Below are positions 1 through 10,900 of a stretch of DNA of 64,000 nt, in pieces. The notes under the pieces were generated by a model. The model was not told where the DNA came from. It saw nothing but the letters and a program-made list of their open reading frames with translations, and did not search any database. Source of the stretch: Owenia fusiformis (lineage: Eukaryota > Annelida > Polychaeta > Sabellida > Oweniidae); contig CAIIXF020000008.1 in assembly GCA_903813345.2 (NCBI GenBank), positions 5,033,341 to 5,097,340 of the forward strand. The letters run 5' to 3'. Position 1 is the first letter of the stretch, and each line of letters opens with the position of its first letter. The position numbers and the translations under genes were made by a program.

Positions 1-892
1 GAAGTCTAACAAAATTACGGAATGCGCGAATATTGACCTCTGATCGTGGCCCGACAACATTCATAATTGAAAGGACTGTATGTAGTGATAAAGATTACCG
101 TTCGTGTAGCTGTGTAGAATACTAAGACCCCAAGGGCTTCAGTTTGCATATCACTGTCAGTGTTTACGATTGTTAGGTTTTCAACCTGCAAGTTAACACG
201 ATGATGGATGAGAATGAGTTGAAGTTGTAATATTGGGTATTGTGCCGTATACCTGGTAAATGGCTAAATTACAACTTGGTGGTTGTTAATTATTGGAACC
301 TGATCGCGGTTCACCGTGAAAAATGACATTTATTATTTATTTTTGGACGAAACACCACTCAATAAAGAAGTAATCTTCAGAAAATCATGCTAATGTTCTT
401 TTACAGGGTACAATCGTAATTTCATTTACAAAAAGATAAATAATTGGGATACCTTGTCAAATATAGAAGTTATTGAAAATTTATGATGCAGAAATGTCCA
501 AATTCATTGTATTCGAAAAAGGGGACGTCCCTTTTTCATTTTTCTTACCAGATAACCTAGAAAATTGGAGTACTGTCCTAAAATAAAACGTTTTAGAAAT
601 TGGGATGACATGGAATAATAAAATGATGAGATCAAAAAAGATTATTGTGACATTTTCGAAATTAAGATTCTCAACTCGTATCTATCCATTCATCGTTTTA
701 GATGTATAAATGTTTTCATTTGGAAACGTATGAATATACCTATCCTGAACAGTCAAACCCCAATTATATGAACTTACTATGAATTCAATGTTTTAACAAT
801 ATCATCAATTTATTTTTTAGAATTAAAACTGCATGATAATGCCTTTACCAAAAATACATTATCTTGATGCATTATACTGTTTTATTTTCCAG
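1..892. other. Upstream intronic or intergenic sequence
   Basis: No coding exon, RNA gene or clear repeat is visible before the splice acceptor at 891-892. The stretch is AT-rich and has no long reading frame. It is probably an intron of the gene whose last exon follows, but I cannot find an earlier exon of that gene in the window. Confidence 0.4.
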
Positions 893-1234
893 ACAACTGG
901 CATCCGACGTAAGGACAGCATTAAACGACGACGCAGCAGAATTAGTGAAGTAACGAACTATGGGCGCGACATAGAAGCGTACAACGCGATAAGAACAAAA
1001 ATAGTTGACAGCTCAGAGCTTCTAAACATCACGTCATCTTTAAGAGAGCGTATGAAAATGCTACAGTTTATGTACGACGACTGTAAGGATATGATAGATA
1101 GACGTATCCAAACACAAAAAAATAAATTGTATAAGGCCAGGTTATTTAAAGTGAAGTTAACATTTTGTGCGTTCATGGTAATAGTGGGTGTATTTGTATA
1201 TAGGATCTTTCTTCAAGATGGAATCACCGACTGA
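893..1234 (+). CDS. Last exon of an unidentified gene; protein with C-terminal membrane anchor
   Basis: The frame is open from 833, but a pyrimidine-rich tract ending in AG at 891-892 makes 893 the likely exon start, in phase 0, with 113 codons to a TGA at 1232-1234. The exon starts with a very basic stretch (RRKDSIKRRRSR). A charged region rich in Glu, Arg and Lys follows that could form a helix or coiled coil (roughly residues 20-85 of the exon). Then comes one hydrophobic segment (LTFCAFMVIVGVFVYRIFL) close to the C-terminus. Membrane topology of the tail-anchored kind is an inference. I do not recognise the family. The ATG at 833 could be a real start, but the acceptor argues against it. 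Confidence 0.5.
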   Translation, partial: TTGIRRKDSIKRRRSRISEVTNYGRDIEAYNAIRTKIVDSSELLNITSSLRERMKMLQFMYDDCKDMIDRRIQTQKNKLYKARLFKVKLTFCAFMVIVGVFVYRIFLQDGITD

Positions 1235-2788
1235 GTTTAAGCATGGCGAGGATACGGGATACGACCATATGTGATGATGAACATACGATACGTATACAAG
1301 AAACATGTTGAATGAGGGAAATCAGCGGCATCTTCACAAGTTCTTTATGTTCGTCCAGTCATACCATTGGTTTTCAACTAGAAATTCTTTAGCTCATTCT
1401 GACTGACGGAATAAAACAAAATGGCGGTCTTATCACTAACTTTTCACACACAAATTAATTAACTCCTGTGTAAGAAAACTCTACACTTTAAACACTAATT
1501 GTAATTTTGATTTTTGAAGTGTAGTGTAGAGAAACACAACTCATTGCCTGAGAGAGAAACATGTTATCCCAAAATCGTAACAACTTAAAACACTGATTAT
1601 CAATGAACTATATAATGAAGCTTATTTTCCATTGTGAGTGATCACTGTCTTCTCTCTGACATCTCACTATTGAAGGTTTTTACCATTGGAGCCTATGACA
1701 AAGCTAAATAAATAAAAACAAGTGCGTGTTGACATCTATTTACAGTCCTATTTATTCAGCTATATAGCAACTTGCTTATTCCTTTCAGCAATGAAACAGA
1801 AAGATGTGTTCCCTCTTCAAAACAGAGGCAAAAGAGGCATCAACGATCTTTGATACTGCTTTGTGGAATTCTTTAAAGATTTCGAAAAAAGACAAGATGC
1901 ATATATGTAAAAGTTAAGTTGATATTTGAAAAACACTAAATTACATCTGAAACTGTTGTTTTCAATTTTTTATCAATTTTGAATTTTATGTTTGAAAATG
2001 TGATTTCTATTACTACACACTATCGTACGTTGAGGAAATTTCACAGGGATTGGGAGTGGATACAATGTCAATGAGTCCAGATGGTTTTTAAATTAAGTTA
2101 CAGCATTAATGTCAAACAGTTTAATGGTCCAAAAATTACTGATGGTTTCTGGGCCTCAGGATGCTATACAGTATGCCACTTGTGTCATACTCGTTTCCCA
2201 GTTTGCAATTGATTTTCAACACATCATACCTTCGAAATCCAAGATGACTTGTGTATCACATTAAATGTGTTGCATTGAGCCATGGTAACCTAACATTTTA
2301 TTTAGGTACCTACTACATTACCAATTTGATCAAGAATTATTCTTCATAATTTTTGATATTTCTGACATTGGAGCGCAAGGCAGGCTTACGTAAACGGGAC
2401 GTAAACTAAGTAAGTTTATCCCCCGGGGTTTATCCCCATTGAGCACAATAGAAATAATACTGATACCCCCATTACATCAACAATGAACAACAAAAGTTCC
2501 ATGAAATTGACTGCAATCATCAAACAATGTGGCATTTAATTATCATTAATTAACTAATTTACGTCACTCAATTTCTAGCCTTTGTAGTAAGTAGGCTACT
2601 CAAGTATAGCAGTTACTAATCGTTTACGTGTCGAGAAAGCCCACTAACCACATGATATTCAATTAAGACATATTACCAAGAGAGGTCCATATGTCAGGAT
2701 ATTCCAAATCAACGGCTGGCAAAATAAAAAAGAATTGTCAAAAAGATAACTTCTCCTAGATCTAAGACTGGAGTATACACCAATAAAA
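1235..2788. other. Intergenic stretch with poly(A) signals
   Basis: No convincing reading frame is present. Two overlapping AATAAA hexamers (1707-1712 and 1711-1716) are plausible 3' end signals for the gene ending at 1234. No repeat structure was noticed. Confidence 0.4.
1707..1716 (+). terminator. Candidate polyadenylation signals (AATAAATAAA)
   Basis: Two overlapping AATAAA hexamers lie about 475 bp after the stop codon at 1234. They would give a modest 3' UTR. There is no experimental support. Confidence 0.35.
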
Positions 2789-3688
2789 ATGAGTGGAGTG
2801 GAGAATTCCGAGTCGAACGCTGCACGATTTGAATCAGAAATCCGCATCTTTCGTAATTTCAACGATGATGACAGAAGAAAGGCTGACACGCACATGGATA
2901 GCGATCTAACGCTTGAAGACATTGAACAGTGGCCATATTCAAGTGACAGCAATCTTGACTTACATGGAACCAATATGAAACCATGGGCTTTCAAAAGAGA
3001 CCCCTTGATGAAACGTGACAGTGCGGACTCTGGATTTGCATCTCCCGGGCGAGAAGATTTGACGAACTGCTTTGAACAATTTCAGATTTCTAATGAATTC
3101 GTCACATCTCGGGATATACATGTAGGAAGTGGAGGAAGTAACTCGCCTGTTAGCGAGGATGAATTTTTAGAACAAGAAACAATCATTGAGAACAGTCTAA
3201 ATAAAACATTAAAAACTGACGTATACTATCAAGATCACATTACGTTCCCCGCTTCAAAAGGCAAAGTGAAACATCAATTACGTCCTCTTCCTCTTGGATA
3301 CAAATTAACAATGAAAGCGAGGAAAATGCTCTATGGTGAAACGTCTCAAGGCTCAGTTCCGTTGCCTGTTAGTAAGACTGACAGTAGGCTTGGATATCAT
3401 GGCTCTCATCGTCGTGCATCATATCCGAATATTGTCCAACGTCAAGATGAAGAAACAGATTATGTAAAGAACACTGCTGAAAATCTAAAACACAATATTA
3501 GTGAGATGCATGACAGAACCAAGAATGAAATAGAAATGTCAGTCACTCACAATAATTCCTACATCAACGTGATGTCAACAAAGACATCATTTGATGCTAA
3601 CCGTGAAAAACTGTCAAAGTTTACCAGAAGAGGAAGTTTGCCGCCTCTCAAGATCAGGCCTTCGCTCCCCCCAATTACCATAGGCTAA
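2789..3688 (+). CDS. Hypothetical 299-residue low-complexity, probably disordered protein
   Basis: This is an uninterrupted 300-codon frame, the longest on the plus strand. It is preceded by an in-frame TAA about 42 bp upstream, so the ATG at 2789 is the first start unless a 5' exon is spliced in. The protein is rich in Ser, Asp, Glu, Asn and Arg, with no signal peptide and no membrane segment. Two basophilic kinase-like sites stand out, HRRASYPN in the middle and TRRGSLPPL near the C-terminus. The end is proline-rich (PPLKIRPSLPPITIG). A conserved-looking acidic segment (DSDLTLEDIEQWPY) lies near residue 40. I do not recognise the family. A cytoplasmic, phosphorylated regulatory or scaffold protein is a guess. 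It could also be the last exon of a longer gene. Confidence 0.55.
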   Translation: MSGVENSESNAARFESEIRIFRNFNDDDRRKADTHMDSDLTLEDIEQWPYSSDSNLDLHGTNMKPWAFKRDPLMKRDSADSGFASPGREDLTNCFEQFQISNEFVTSRDIHVGSGGSNSPVSEDEFLEQETIIENSLNKTLKTDVYYQDHITFPASKGKVKHQLRPLPLGYKLTMKARKMLYGETSQGSVPLPVSKTDSRLGYHGSHRRASYPNIVQRQDEETDYVKNTAENLKHNISEMHDRTKNEIEMSVTHNNSYINVMSTKTSFDANREKLSKFTRRGSLPPLKIRPSLPPITIG

Positions 3689-3712
3689 TGTGATGTTAAC
3701 ACTAAAGCTAGC

Positions 3713-4242
3713 CGTACACTTGGCGGATAAACTTGGACATCAAGGTCCCGAGTTAGACATAGAGTAAACTATTTTCAGCGGACATGAACGGACAAGTTCG
3801 GACATTTCCATCGGACATGGACGTTGCCCCTTTTTGTCCCATGTTGTCCGCGGGACATTGTCAGTTTTTGTCCCTTTAATATGTCCCATGAAAAAGAATG
3901 GACATGTTAAGCTTACGTAATTCTTTTCAACGGACATTACCGGACACATGAAGACAATGTTATCCAATGATGATCATGTGACCATTATCTGACAAAATGA
4001 CTACACTCCAGACATCATTGGACAAAATGGGACAATGTCAGATAATAGGGAGTTTAAGCTTGCAATGTTTTTCACAACTTGAACGTGAGCGGAAAATACT
4101 TAAGCCATGCATTTGTTTGGGCAATTGGTCATACGTATAGATTGGCGTTTAGATTTTATATGCAAGCTTAAACTCCCTACAGTCCGGGGGGACAAACGGG
4201 GACAAAACGGACAGAGCCGGAAAATGTTCCCCAAGTGTAAGC
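3713..4242. mobile_element. Degenerate DNA element with many GGACA/TGTCC words
   Basis: The left end (GTACACTTGGCGG, about 3714) and right end (rc of CCCCAAGTGTAAG, about 4226) form a short imperfect inverted repeat. The interior is built of many short GGACA or TGTCC words in both orientations. It starts about 25 bp after the stop of the 299-residue gene and is itself split by a younger MITE at 4048-4177. No transposase is present. Boundaries are approximate. Confidence 0.35.
4048..4177. mobile_element. 130-bp MITE with TA duplication
   Basis: Terminal inverted repeats GGGAGTTTAAGCTTGCA (4048-4064) and TGCAAGCTTAAACTCCC (4161-4177) are perfect over 17 bp. TA lies on both sides (4046-4047 and 4178-4179), as in Tc1/mariner-type insertions. 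It is nested inside the older GGACA-rich element. It carries no coding capacity. Confidence 0.65.
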
Positions 4243-5231
4243 CCAAGTGTAAGGCGATTGAACTCAATTGTAAAGTATCCTCACAAGTATAACACTGACA
4301 TTTGACACCATCAATAGATTTAATACCAAATGGTGGCAACTTCAAGGATACAAACCATCGAAGATGCTTGCCCGCAATACACCAAATACAGGCAAAATTA
4401 ATAATACAAATAATACAAATCAAAATAGTATATACTGTAATTATTTAACTAGAATACATTTTGTAAATATAGGACTATCTATCCAATAGATTGTATCACA
4501 TTGTTTCATATGTTAAATCTATTTACACAGGGTGCCACTCCCAAAAGTGAGGAATTAAAACTTCACATTATAACTATTTTAGTATTGATGCCAAAGGCTA
4601 GAATTATCCATAGAGTCATATAAGAGATCACACTTCCAGCAAGGTTCAACTAGACTATTAAAATATTAATGATATTTAATGCTTAGACATGTAAGATGGC
4701 ATGTAACTGTCTTCATGTCATAATTTAGGGTTTATAACATCTTTCCGTTTCATTAAGGCTGGGGAGAAATGAGATGTCATGGTTTATCATGAAGGGTTTT
4801 TGTTAAAAAAGGCACTGGTCGATATTTTAATACTGCTTGTCTTACTATCTTAAGTACAGTTTTCCAAGGTTATATATTTTGTTCATCTAAATAAGATAGC
4901 TAGCTGATCAAATATATTACATTGTATTTTGAGTGTTCGTTTTGTAAAAAAATATTTTTGTAGAGAATTGCAATATACAAGTAATAAATAGCAGTAGAAC
5001 TACAATAATGTGTATAAAATATAGAAAGACTTTATTGCACATCATTATTACATAATTAAAGGCTAAAAGAATTAACATAAGCTGATTATTGCAGCTTTGC
5101 ATAATACCATTCAATATATAATATATGATAATAATGATATTCTTATTAAGTTAGAATATAATTACTGTATAGCAGTAGCATAATGTGCACCTTTGTATTA
5201 TATTCAAATTGTAACACATGAACAATACTAT
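4243..5231. other. AT-rich intergenic stretch
   Basis: No gene or repeat that I can support. If the poly(A) signal at 5968 belongs to the 299-residue gene, this is part of a long 3' UTR. Confidence 0.3.
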
Positions 5232-5371
5232 AAGTTATTGAATGATTTGAAGTGCAATACAGGATATATTCTGCTCGAGAAATTCCGTATTGGAACGAGA
5301 CGAAGTCGAGTGCCAATACAGAATATCGAGACAGAATATAAACTGTATTGCACTTCAAATCATTCAATAAC
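5232..5371. repeat. Foldback repeat, about 140 bp
   Basis: Arms of about 30 bp (left arm from 5233, including GATTTGAAGTGCAATACAG; right arm to 5371) are close to perfect inverted copies. The centre contains further short palindromes built on CCAATAC and GGAACGAGACGAAGTCGAG. It has no coding content. It is probably a MITE, but no target duplication is evident. Confidence 0.6.
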
Positions 5372-5390
5372 GTTTTTATCGTGTGATCCT

Positions 5391-5481
5391 CTGTATTGCT
5401 ACTGAGATTGTCCCCTCCGTACCAATATTTTCTGTATTGCGACGGAGATGATCAACGGGGACAATCTCAGTAGCAATACAG
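5391..5481. repeat. Foldback repeat with 25-bp perfect arms
   Basis: The arms at 5391-5415 and 5457-5481 are perfect reverse complements (start CTGTATTGCTACTGAGATTG). They share the CTGTATTGC word with the neighbouring foldback at 5232-5371, so the two are probably related elements inserted side by side. A 41-bp loop separates the arms. Confidence 0.6.
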
Positions 5482-5967
5482 ATTGGTACAGCACAAGAAC
5501 TGACCAATCAGAGGGCTTCATTTTACAGATCATACGATAAAATTTAATACAAATATTTTGTTTTAGAGAGAAAATGTGATTTGAAATTTAATGGTGATAT
5601 TTCATATGAGAAAGTCTGGTCTCAATTTTTTAAATGTACAAAATTTACAAGCCTTTTGGTAATTCAATGGACAATTTTAAATGACATTCACCCACATGAT
5701 ATCTACTTGTGGCTTTTGTAGCTTACTCGTAAAAGATAACATCAACCTCTTCTTTATCAATTGTGACTGTTAAAATCAATTTGTAATGGTCTAAATATAA
5801 CAAATGACTGATCAGAAAATTGGCAATGTAATTGTTAAAAAGATGAATTACTTGTTGTTAAAAAAAGCTATTACAAGTACATGATTTTAAAAAGGGATGC
5901 ATATAAATATAACTAGATATATTTGTATGTTATTTAAACAGTGTGCACATGTAATGTAAATATGTTA

Positions 5968-5973
5968 AATAAA
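5968..5973 (+). terminator. Candidate polyadenylation signal AATAAA
   Basis: The AATAAA is followed within about 20 bp by TTTGGTTTTG and an A-run, a typical animal mRNA 3' end. It could end the 299-residue gene (2.3-kb 3' UTR) just before the convergent MOCS1 gene. This is an inference only. Confidence 0.3.
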
Positions 5974-6562
5974 GTTTGGTTTTGTAAAAAAATTAACACC
6001 TGATTGCAAGAAAAATAAGTTATTTTCCCCAAATTGCATCTGAATAAATAAAGATGCTAAAAATCATGAATCATGTAAGTCACTATCAGGGCTTGTTAAA
6101 ACTCTACAATGGAGCTCCCTACTCATTTGTCCATGTCCTAAATAACACAAAGCATTAAATATCCCTAACATATGAAATATTAGGATGTAGCAAATCAAAT
6201 TACATGTACATACATACTGTATAATTCAATTGTATTGCTTATCAGAGAATTCATTTCGCAACCCTCATTTATTTCATGTACATATTTTCATAATAAGAAA
6301 CCAACATTCAAATGTTTATTCTATCCATACATACCATATATTACTGATATGTACATTTACATGATTTTTTTTATACTTATTTTTATGAATGCAAAAATAG
6401 GTGCATTAAAAATTGGAGGTATTTCAACATAAAAGATATAAAATATGTTACCTCAAATTCATAATTTGGTCTAGTCTCTAACGTCACATTTGCTATAGCG
6501 TAAATAACCATAATAGAAGAATTCAGAAAATTACGCCATCTACAGTAGTGGTTATGATGTCT

Positions 6563-6730
6563 CAGCTTGTATTCGCGAATGCAAATAACAGCTATCAGCT
6601 ACCGGATTAACCTTCTATTTTATGGGCAACTCATTCAAATATGGATAGTACCTGCTTCTATTCCATTTATATTCAAATGAGTTGGTCATAGAATAGCAGG
6701 TTAATCCGGTAGCTGACAGCCAAAATGCAG
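6563..6730. repeat. Hairpin MITE, 'ACCGGATTAACCT' family, copy 1
   Basis: The arms pair CAGCTACCGGATTAACCTTC with GGTTAATCCGGTAGCTGACA, followed by inverted TTCAAATGAGTTG-type sequences. The outer edge reads ATTCGCGAATGCAA. The same element recurs twice as full copies near 51.54-51.91 kb and once as a fragment near 52.2 kb. Non-coding. Confidence 0.6.
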
Positions 6731-6877
6731 TTTCAGGGTAGACATAGGACTACCTTATTACTAATTTTCAAATTCTTTACAATTTTCTTCACAACCATTG
6801 CTCCCTGCAAGTTATAACATCATAAATCTGTCAAAAATACATTAATTTATATTCAGTATTATATTGAGCAAAATATA

Positions 6878-7965
6878 TTAACAATCATTTCTTTTGTAAT
6901 CACCTCTTGCTCCACCTGTCTTTTTCATTAGTTTCACATCTTGTATTATCATATCCCTTGTGACAGCCTTACACATATCATAAATGGTAAGAGCCGCAAC
7001 TGAAACTGAGGCTAGAGCCTCCATTTCAACTCCGGTTTTCCCAACAGTGTGAACTTCACCTGTTATCAAAATCTCATGATTTTCCTCATTGAACTCAAAC
7101 CATATGTCTGATTTTGTGATTGGTATAGCATGGCAAAGAGGGACCAAATCAGAGGTTTTCTTAGCAGCCATTATTCCAGCTATTTGAGCAACAGTTAAGA
7201 CATCACCTTTCTTCATTTTATTTTCTCGGACAAGGTGATATGCCTTTTCCCCAAGGACGATTGTTCCTTTTGCTATAGCAACACGATGTGTATCGTCTTT
7301 GTTCCCAACATTCACCATATTGGCCTTCCCTTGTTCATCTGTATGTGTTAACTTATTCTCTTCCTCTTCATCATATTTGTTAACACCAATATTTCCTACT
7401 GACTGGCCAAGTTGGTTAACCAACCCACCAAAATTACTCCTTATACCAGGGATTAATCCACCAGGTGGTGCCACTGAGCCAGTTTGCTCTATATTACCAC
7501 TAGGTGTCTCCCAATACTTCATTGTATCCTCATCTAGCCAATCATGACGGTCAGAATATTCATTTTTCTCATCTTGTCCTTTATTGCATGTTTTGTCACC
7601 ATCAACCTTTTTGCTATAGGTTCTATATTGATGAACTGCATAGGTTTTGTTCAAAGTGTTGCCTAACAACTTAACACATTGAATATTCAACAATGATGCA
7701 GTGGCTATATTCATTGGAGGCCTGTTGTTTATATCAATGTTCTGCTCCTTTTGATTATTGCTGATTATCATTTTTGAATCACTTATATCACAGATTTTAA
7801 CAATGCTTTTCTTATTTACATTTCTACACTGACATTTTTTGTCACTATAGTTCTGAAGTTTCATGATGTCATAATCACCGCGTTTCGTAGAATTCTGGTT
7901 AAATTCTGATGTCATCCAACTCGGAGGAATGTTATAGATGGCACTTGATGTCTTGGTGTATGCAT
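6878..7965 (-). CDS. MOCS1: MOCS1 exon 10: linker plus MoaC domain (MOCS1B)
   Basis: This large terminal exon (acceptor TTTCCAG, phase 1) encodes about 210 linker residues, then Moa[45 protein letters not shown], and [20 protein letters not shown] with the catalytic lysine of the family, ending [12 protein letters not shown]. In most MoaC proteins the PLCH motif is followed by Pro; here it is Ala. The linker is longer than in the human protein. It holds an internal Met (codon at 7714-7712) that starts a presequence-like stretch ending QYRTYSKK, a good R-3 processing site. MOCS1B makes cPMP from the MoaA product. Confidence 0.92.
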
Positions 7966-10900
7966 CTGGAAATAATCAAATAGTAAAAAATATTAAAGAA
8001 AAAAGAAATAAATTCATCATTTTTAACCTTTTAAATAATAGGCTAAATTAAGATGTTATATGAATTCATAATGGACCTTATACAATTTTTTAATGTTAAG
8101 ATTTTCTTCATTCTAGGCATTAACTTGGGATTTTCTTAAAAGCTCATACATTAACAGAAATATTTCTCTGCACATTTTTGTACATTCCACCCATAAACTT
8201 ACATTCACCACATTTTTGTCATTCATTTATTGCAACAATTGCATTTATTGTATGAAATTGCATTTATTGCAACAATTGCATTCATTGTATACAATTGCAT
8301 TTATTGCAACAGTTTCATTTTTTGCAACAATTGCAGTTATTGTACACAATTGCATATATTGTATTCATTGCACTTATTGTATACAATTGCATTCATTATA
8401 TACAACTGCATTTAGTGCACTTATTGCAACAATTGCATTTATTGTATACACTTGCGTTTATTGTATACATTGCACTTATTGTATACAATTGCATTTATTG
8501 CAACAATTGCATTTATTGCATACAACTGCATTTATTGTATACATTGCACTTATTGTATACAATTACATTTATTGCAACAGTTGCATTTATTGTATACAAT
8601 TGCATTTATTGAAACAGTTGTATTTATTGTATACAATTACATGTATTGCCACAATTGCATACAACTGCATTTATTGTACAAATTGCACTTATTGTATACA
8701 TTACACTTATTGTATACAATTGCATTTATTGCAACAATTGCATTTATTGTATACAATTGCAATTATTGTATACATTTGCATTCATTGCATACAATTGAGG
8801 CATTCTGATACTGTTGTACATACATGATAAATAGTTTAGCCTCACCCACCAATCAAAATCATAGGACGATTCTTCATCTTTGACAGAGTCACCATTCCTG
8901 AAAATACACACAATGCATATTTCATGGTGATATCCATTCAGAAAACATAAAGGCACAAAAACATCAGCGAATATCTTGAGAGTGATGAATATAAAGGAAC
9001 ACAATTTCTTAAACAGTTGAAACGATGCAAACATTGAAAAAATAAAATGTCTGAAAATTACTTATAAGGTTATAATGCATTTCAGAGCCAATACTGAAGA
9101 GCTGATATCATAAAATACATGTATGTACTAAAACAGCACCACAGCTGCACATTCCCATTATGAAGTTTGTCTCATAAAGACACAGTCAACTTTAAAATAT
9201 CAATGGTATTAGGTATTAGGATAGTCTCAGAAAGAAACATTCTCATACCAGCATGTTGTTTCTTCTTGCGGCCTACAGCTGCTCCAATAATATCTAGTAG
9301 TTGATCATCACTAGTATTCTCTCTCAATGCGTCTCTTAGGGACACTTCAGAGTTGCCGAACAGACATACCTTAAATGCAGTAACTGGTCATTGTTTCTCA
9401 AATTTATCAAATAATAATTTTTTTTTTGAAAATTTCACTTACAAATCCTAGGAAATTGAATACAAGAAAGAAACATTCTGCTCAGAATCAAAATATAACA
9501 TCTGATATAAGAATTCTTAAGTCCAAAATAATTAAACATGCAAATCTCCTAAAATTTCATTAAAATGAGACTTCAACAGAATTTCAAAGCTATATAGCAA
9601 AGTCTCTATTTCAGAATAAAGCCTTTTTTAACAAAGACCTTTACTGAAAAGACAATCCATATGACCTTACCTTCAAGTTCCCATCTGCAGTGATACGGAG
9701 TCTGTTGCATCCCCCACAGAAGTGTTCACTCATCGACGTGATAAAACCTACTTGACCTTTGAACCCAGACACCCTATATGCCTGCAAAATGAGACGCACT
9801 AAATATAAGATCAATATATCATATCATTAACAACTCAAACAAACAGTCAAAATAACTCCAGAGCATTGGGCCTGTTGCGATTACGGGTCAACACGGTAGC
9901 CTGGCGTCCGGCCGTATAAAGGGGGGGGGGTGCTCTGGATGAGACGTTAATATTGATTATGTTCCTTATATGTATATAACTTTTTACAAATTTATTTTCT
10001 TTAATAAGTCTGAAATAGTACTCTTCAGAATTGGAGGAAATAAAGATACAAACAAAAAAATGTAAACTTGAGAGAAAATATTAAATACATACATCAATTT
10101 CCTGTTCTCTTTACAAATATAATCATTCTAACAATGTATATTTCTTTGTTCTTCAAATTATACTCAAAGCACAATGTTTTACCATTACCTTTGAAGTGTC
10201 ACTTTTGGCATCAGAAAGTTTATCGAAATTTGGCCATCGCTGTCGGATAATATTGAGCATTTCTTGATAAGACACCATTTTGTTTTCATTCCACTTGTTG
10301 CCATCAAATGGCATGTACTCTATGAACCGCACATCTATGTTCTGTATAAATGAAAGACATAAATGTAAGAGTGACATGAGAGAATTAAGAAATCAAAGTT
10401 ATTTGATAATTGAAAAAATCTAATCTAAAATATTATATAATATCATTAAAAAGCATGAATTATTAAAAATTCAATGTAATTAAAACCTTCATAAGTGAAA
10501 CATATTTGATACCTCAAAAGAATGTTACATATACAGAGGTTCATTTTATATTAAGTAGAAAGGTAACATGAATGTGTTTCCCTTACAGATGTGTTTCAGT
10601 ATACAGGTTTGACTGTAGAAAGTATATTATAATCCATTGCGCACATTTTCTTCAGATGAAGAAAAAAGTTCATAGTCAAAACTAAAACTAAAAACACTTT
10701 CAGCAGATGTCTCAATTTTGACAGTTGACTTCTGGACAGGTCAATAATTACATGTCATACCTTGTTTTCTGTGAGAGCTACAAAGTCACATATTTCCTCC
10801 TCATTCAACCCCCTCATTACAACACAGTTGACCTGAAAAGAACACAAACAAAAAGTTTTATCCCAGGGTGTGTTGTCATGGTTATGGAAGGCTTGTAGTG

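Noticed and set aside
7299-7547. 82-codon plus-strand frame
   Set aside because: It is antisense to the MOCS1 linker region of exon 10.
8216-8827. Four overlapping open frames (up to 203 codons) rich in Ile, Tyr, Cys, His
   Set aside because: They exist in several frames at once because the 18/19-bp minisatellite lacks stop codons; there is no splice or start support.
8842-8850. GTGAGG (exon end 8846) as the main donor of MOCS1 exon 9
   Set aside because: It fits the donor consensus better than GTGGGT but shifts the frame of exon 10 and reaches a stop within about a dozen codons, so it cannot make the fusion protein.
8744-9034. 96-codon minus-strand frame
   Set aside because: It overlaps MOCS1 exon 9 in a different frame; the correct exon frame gives the conserved [12 protein letters not shown] end.
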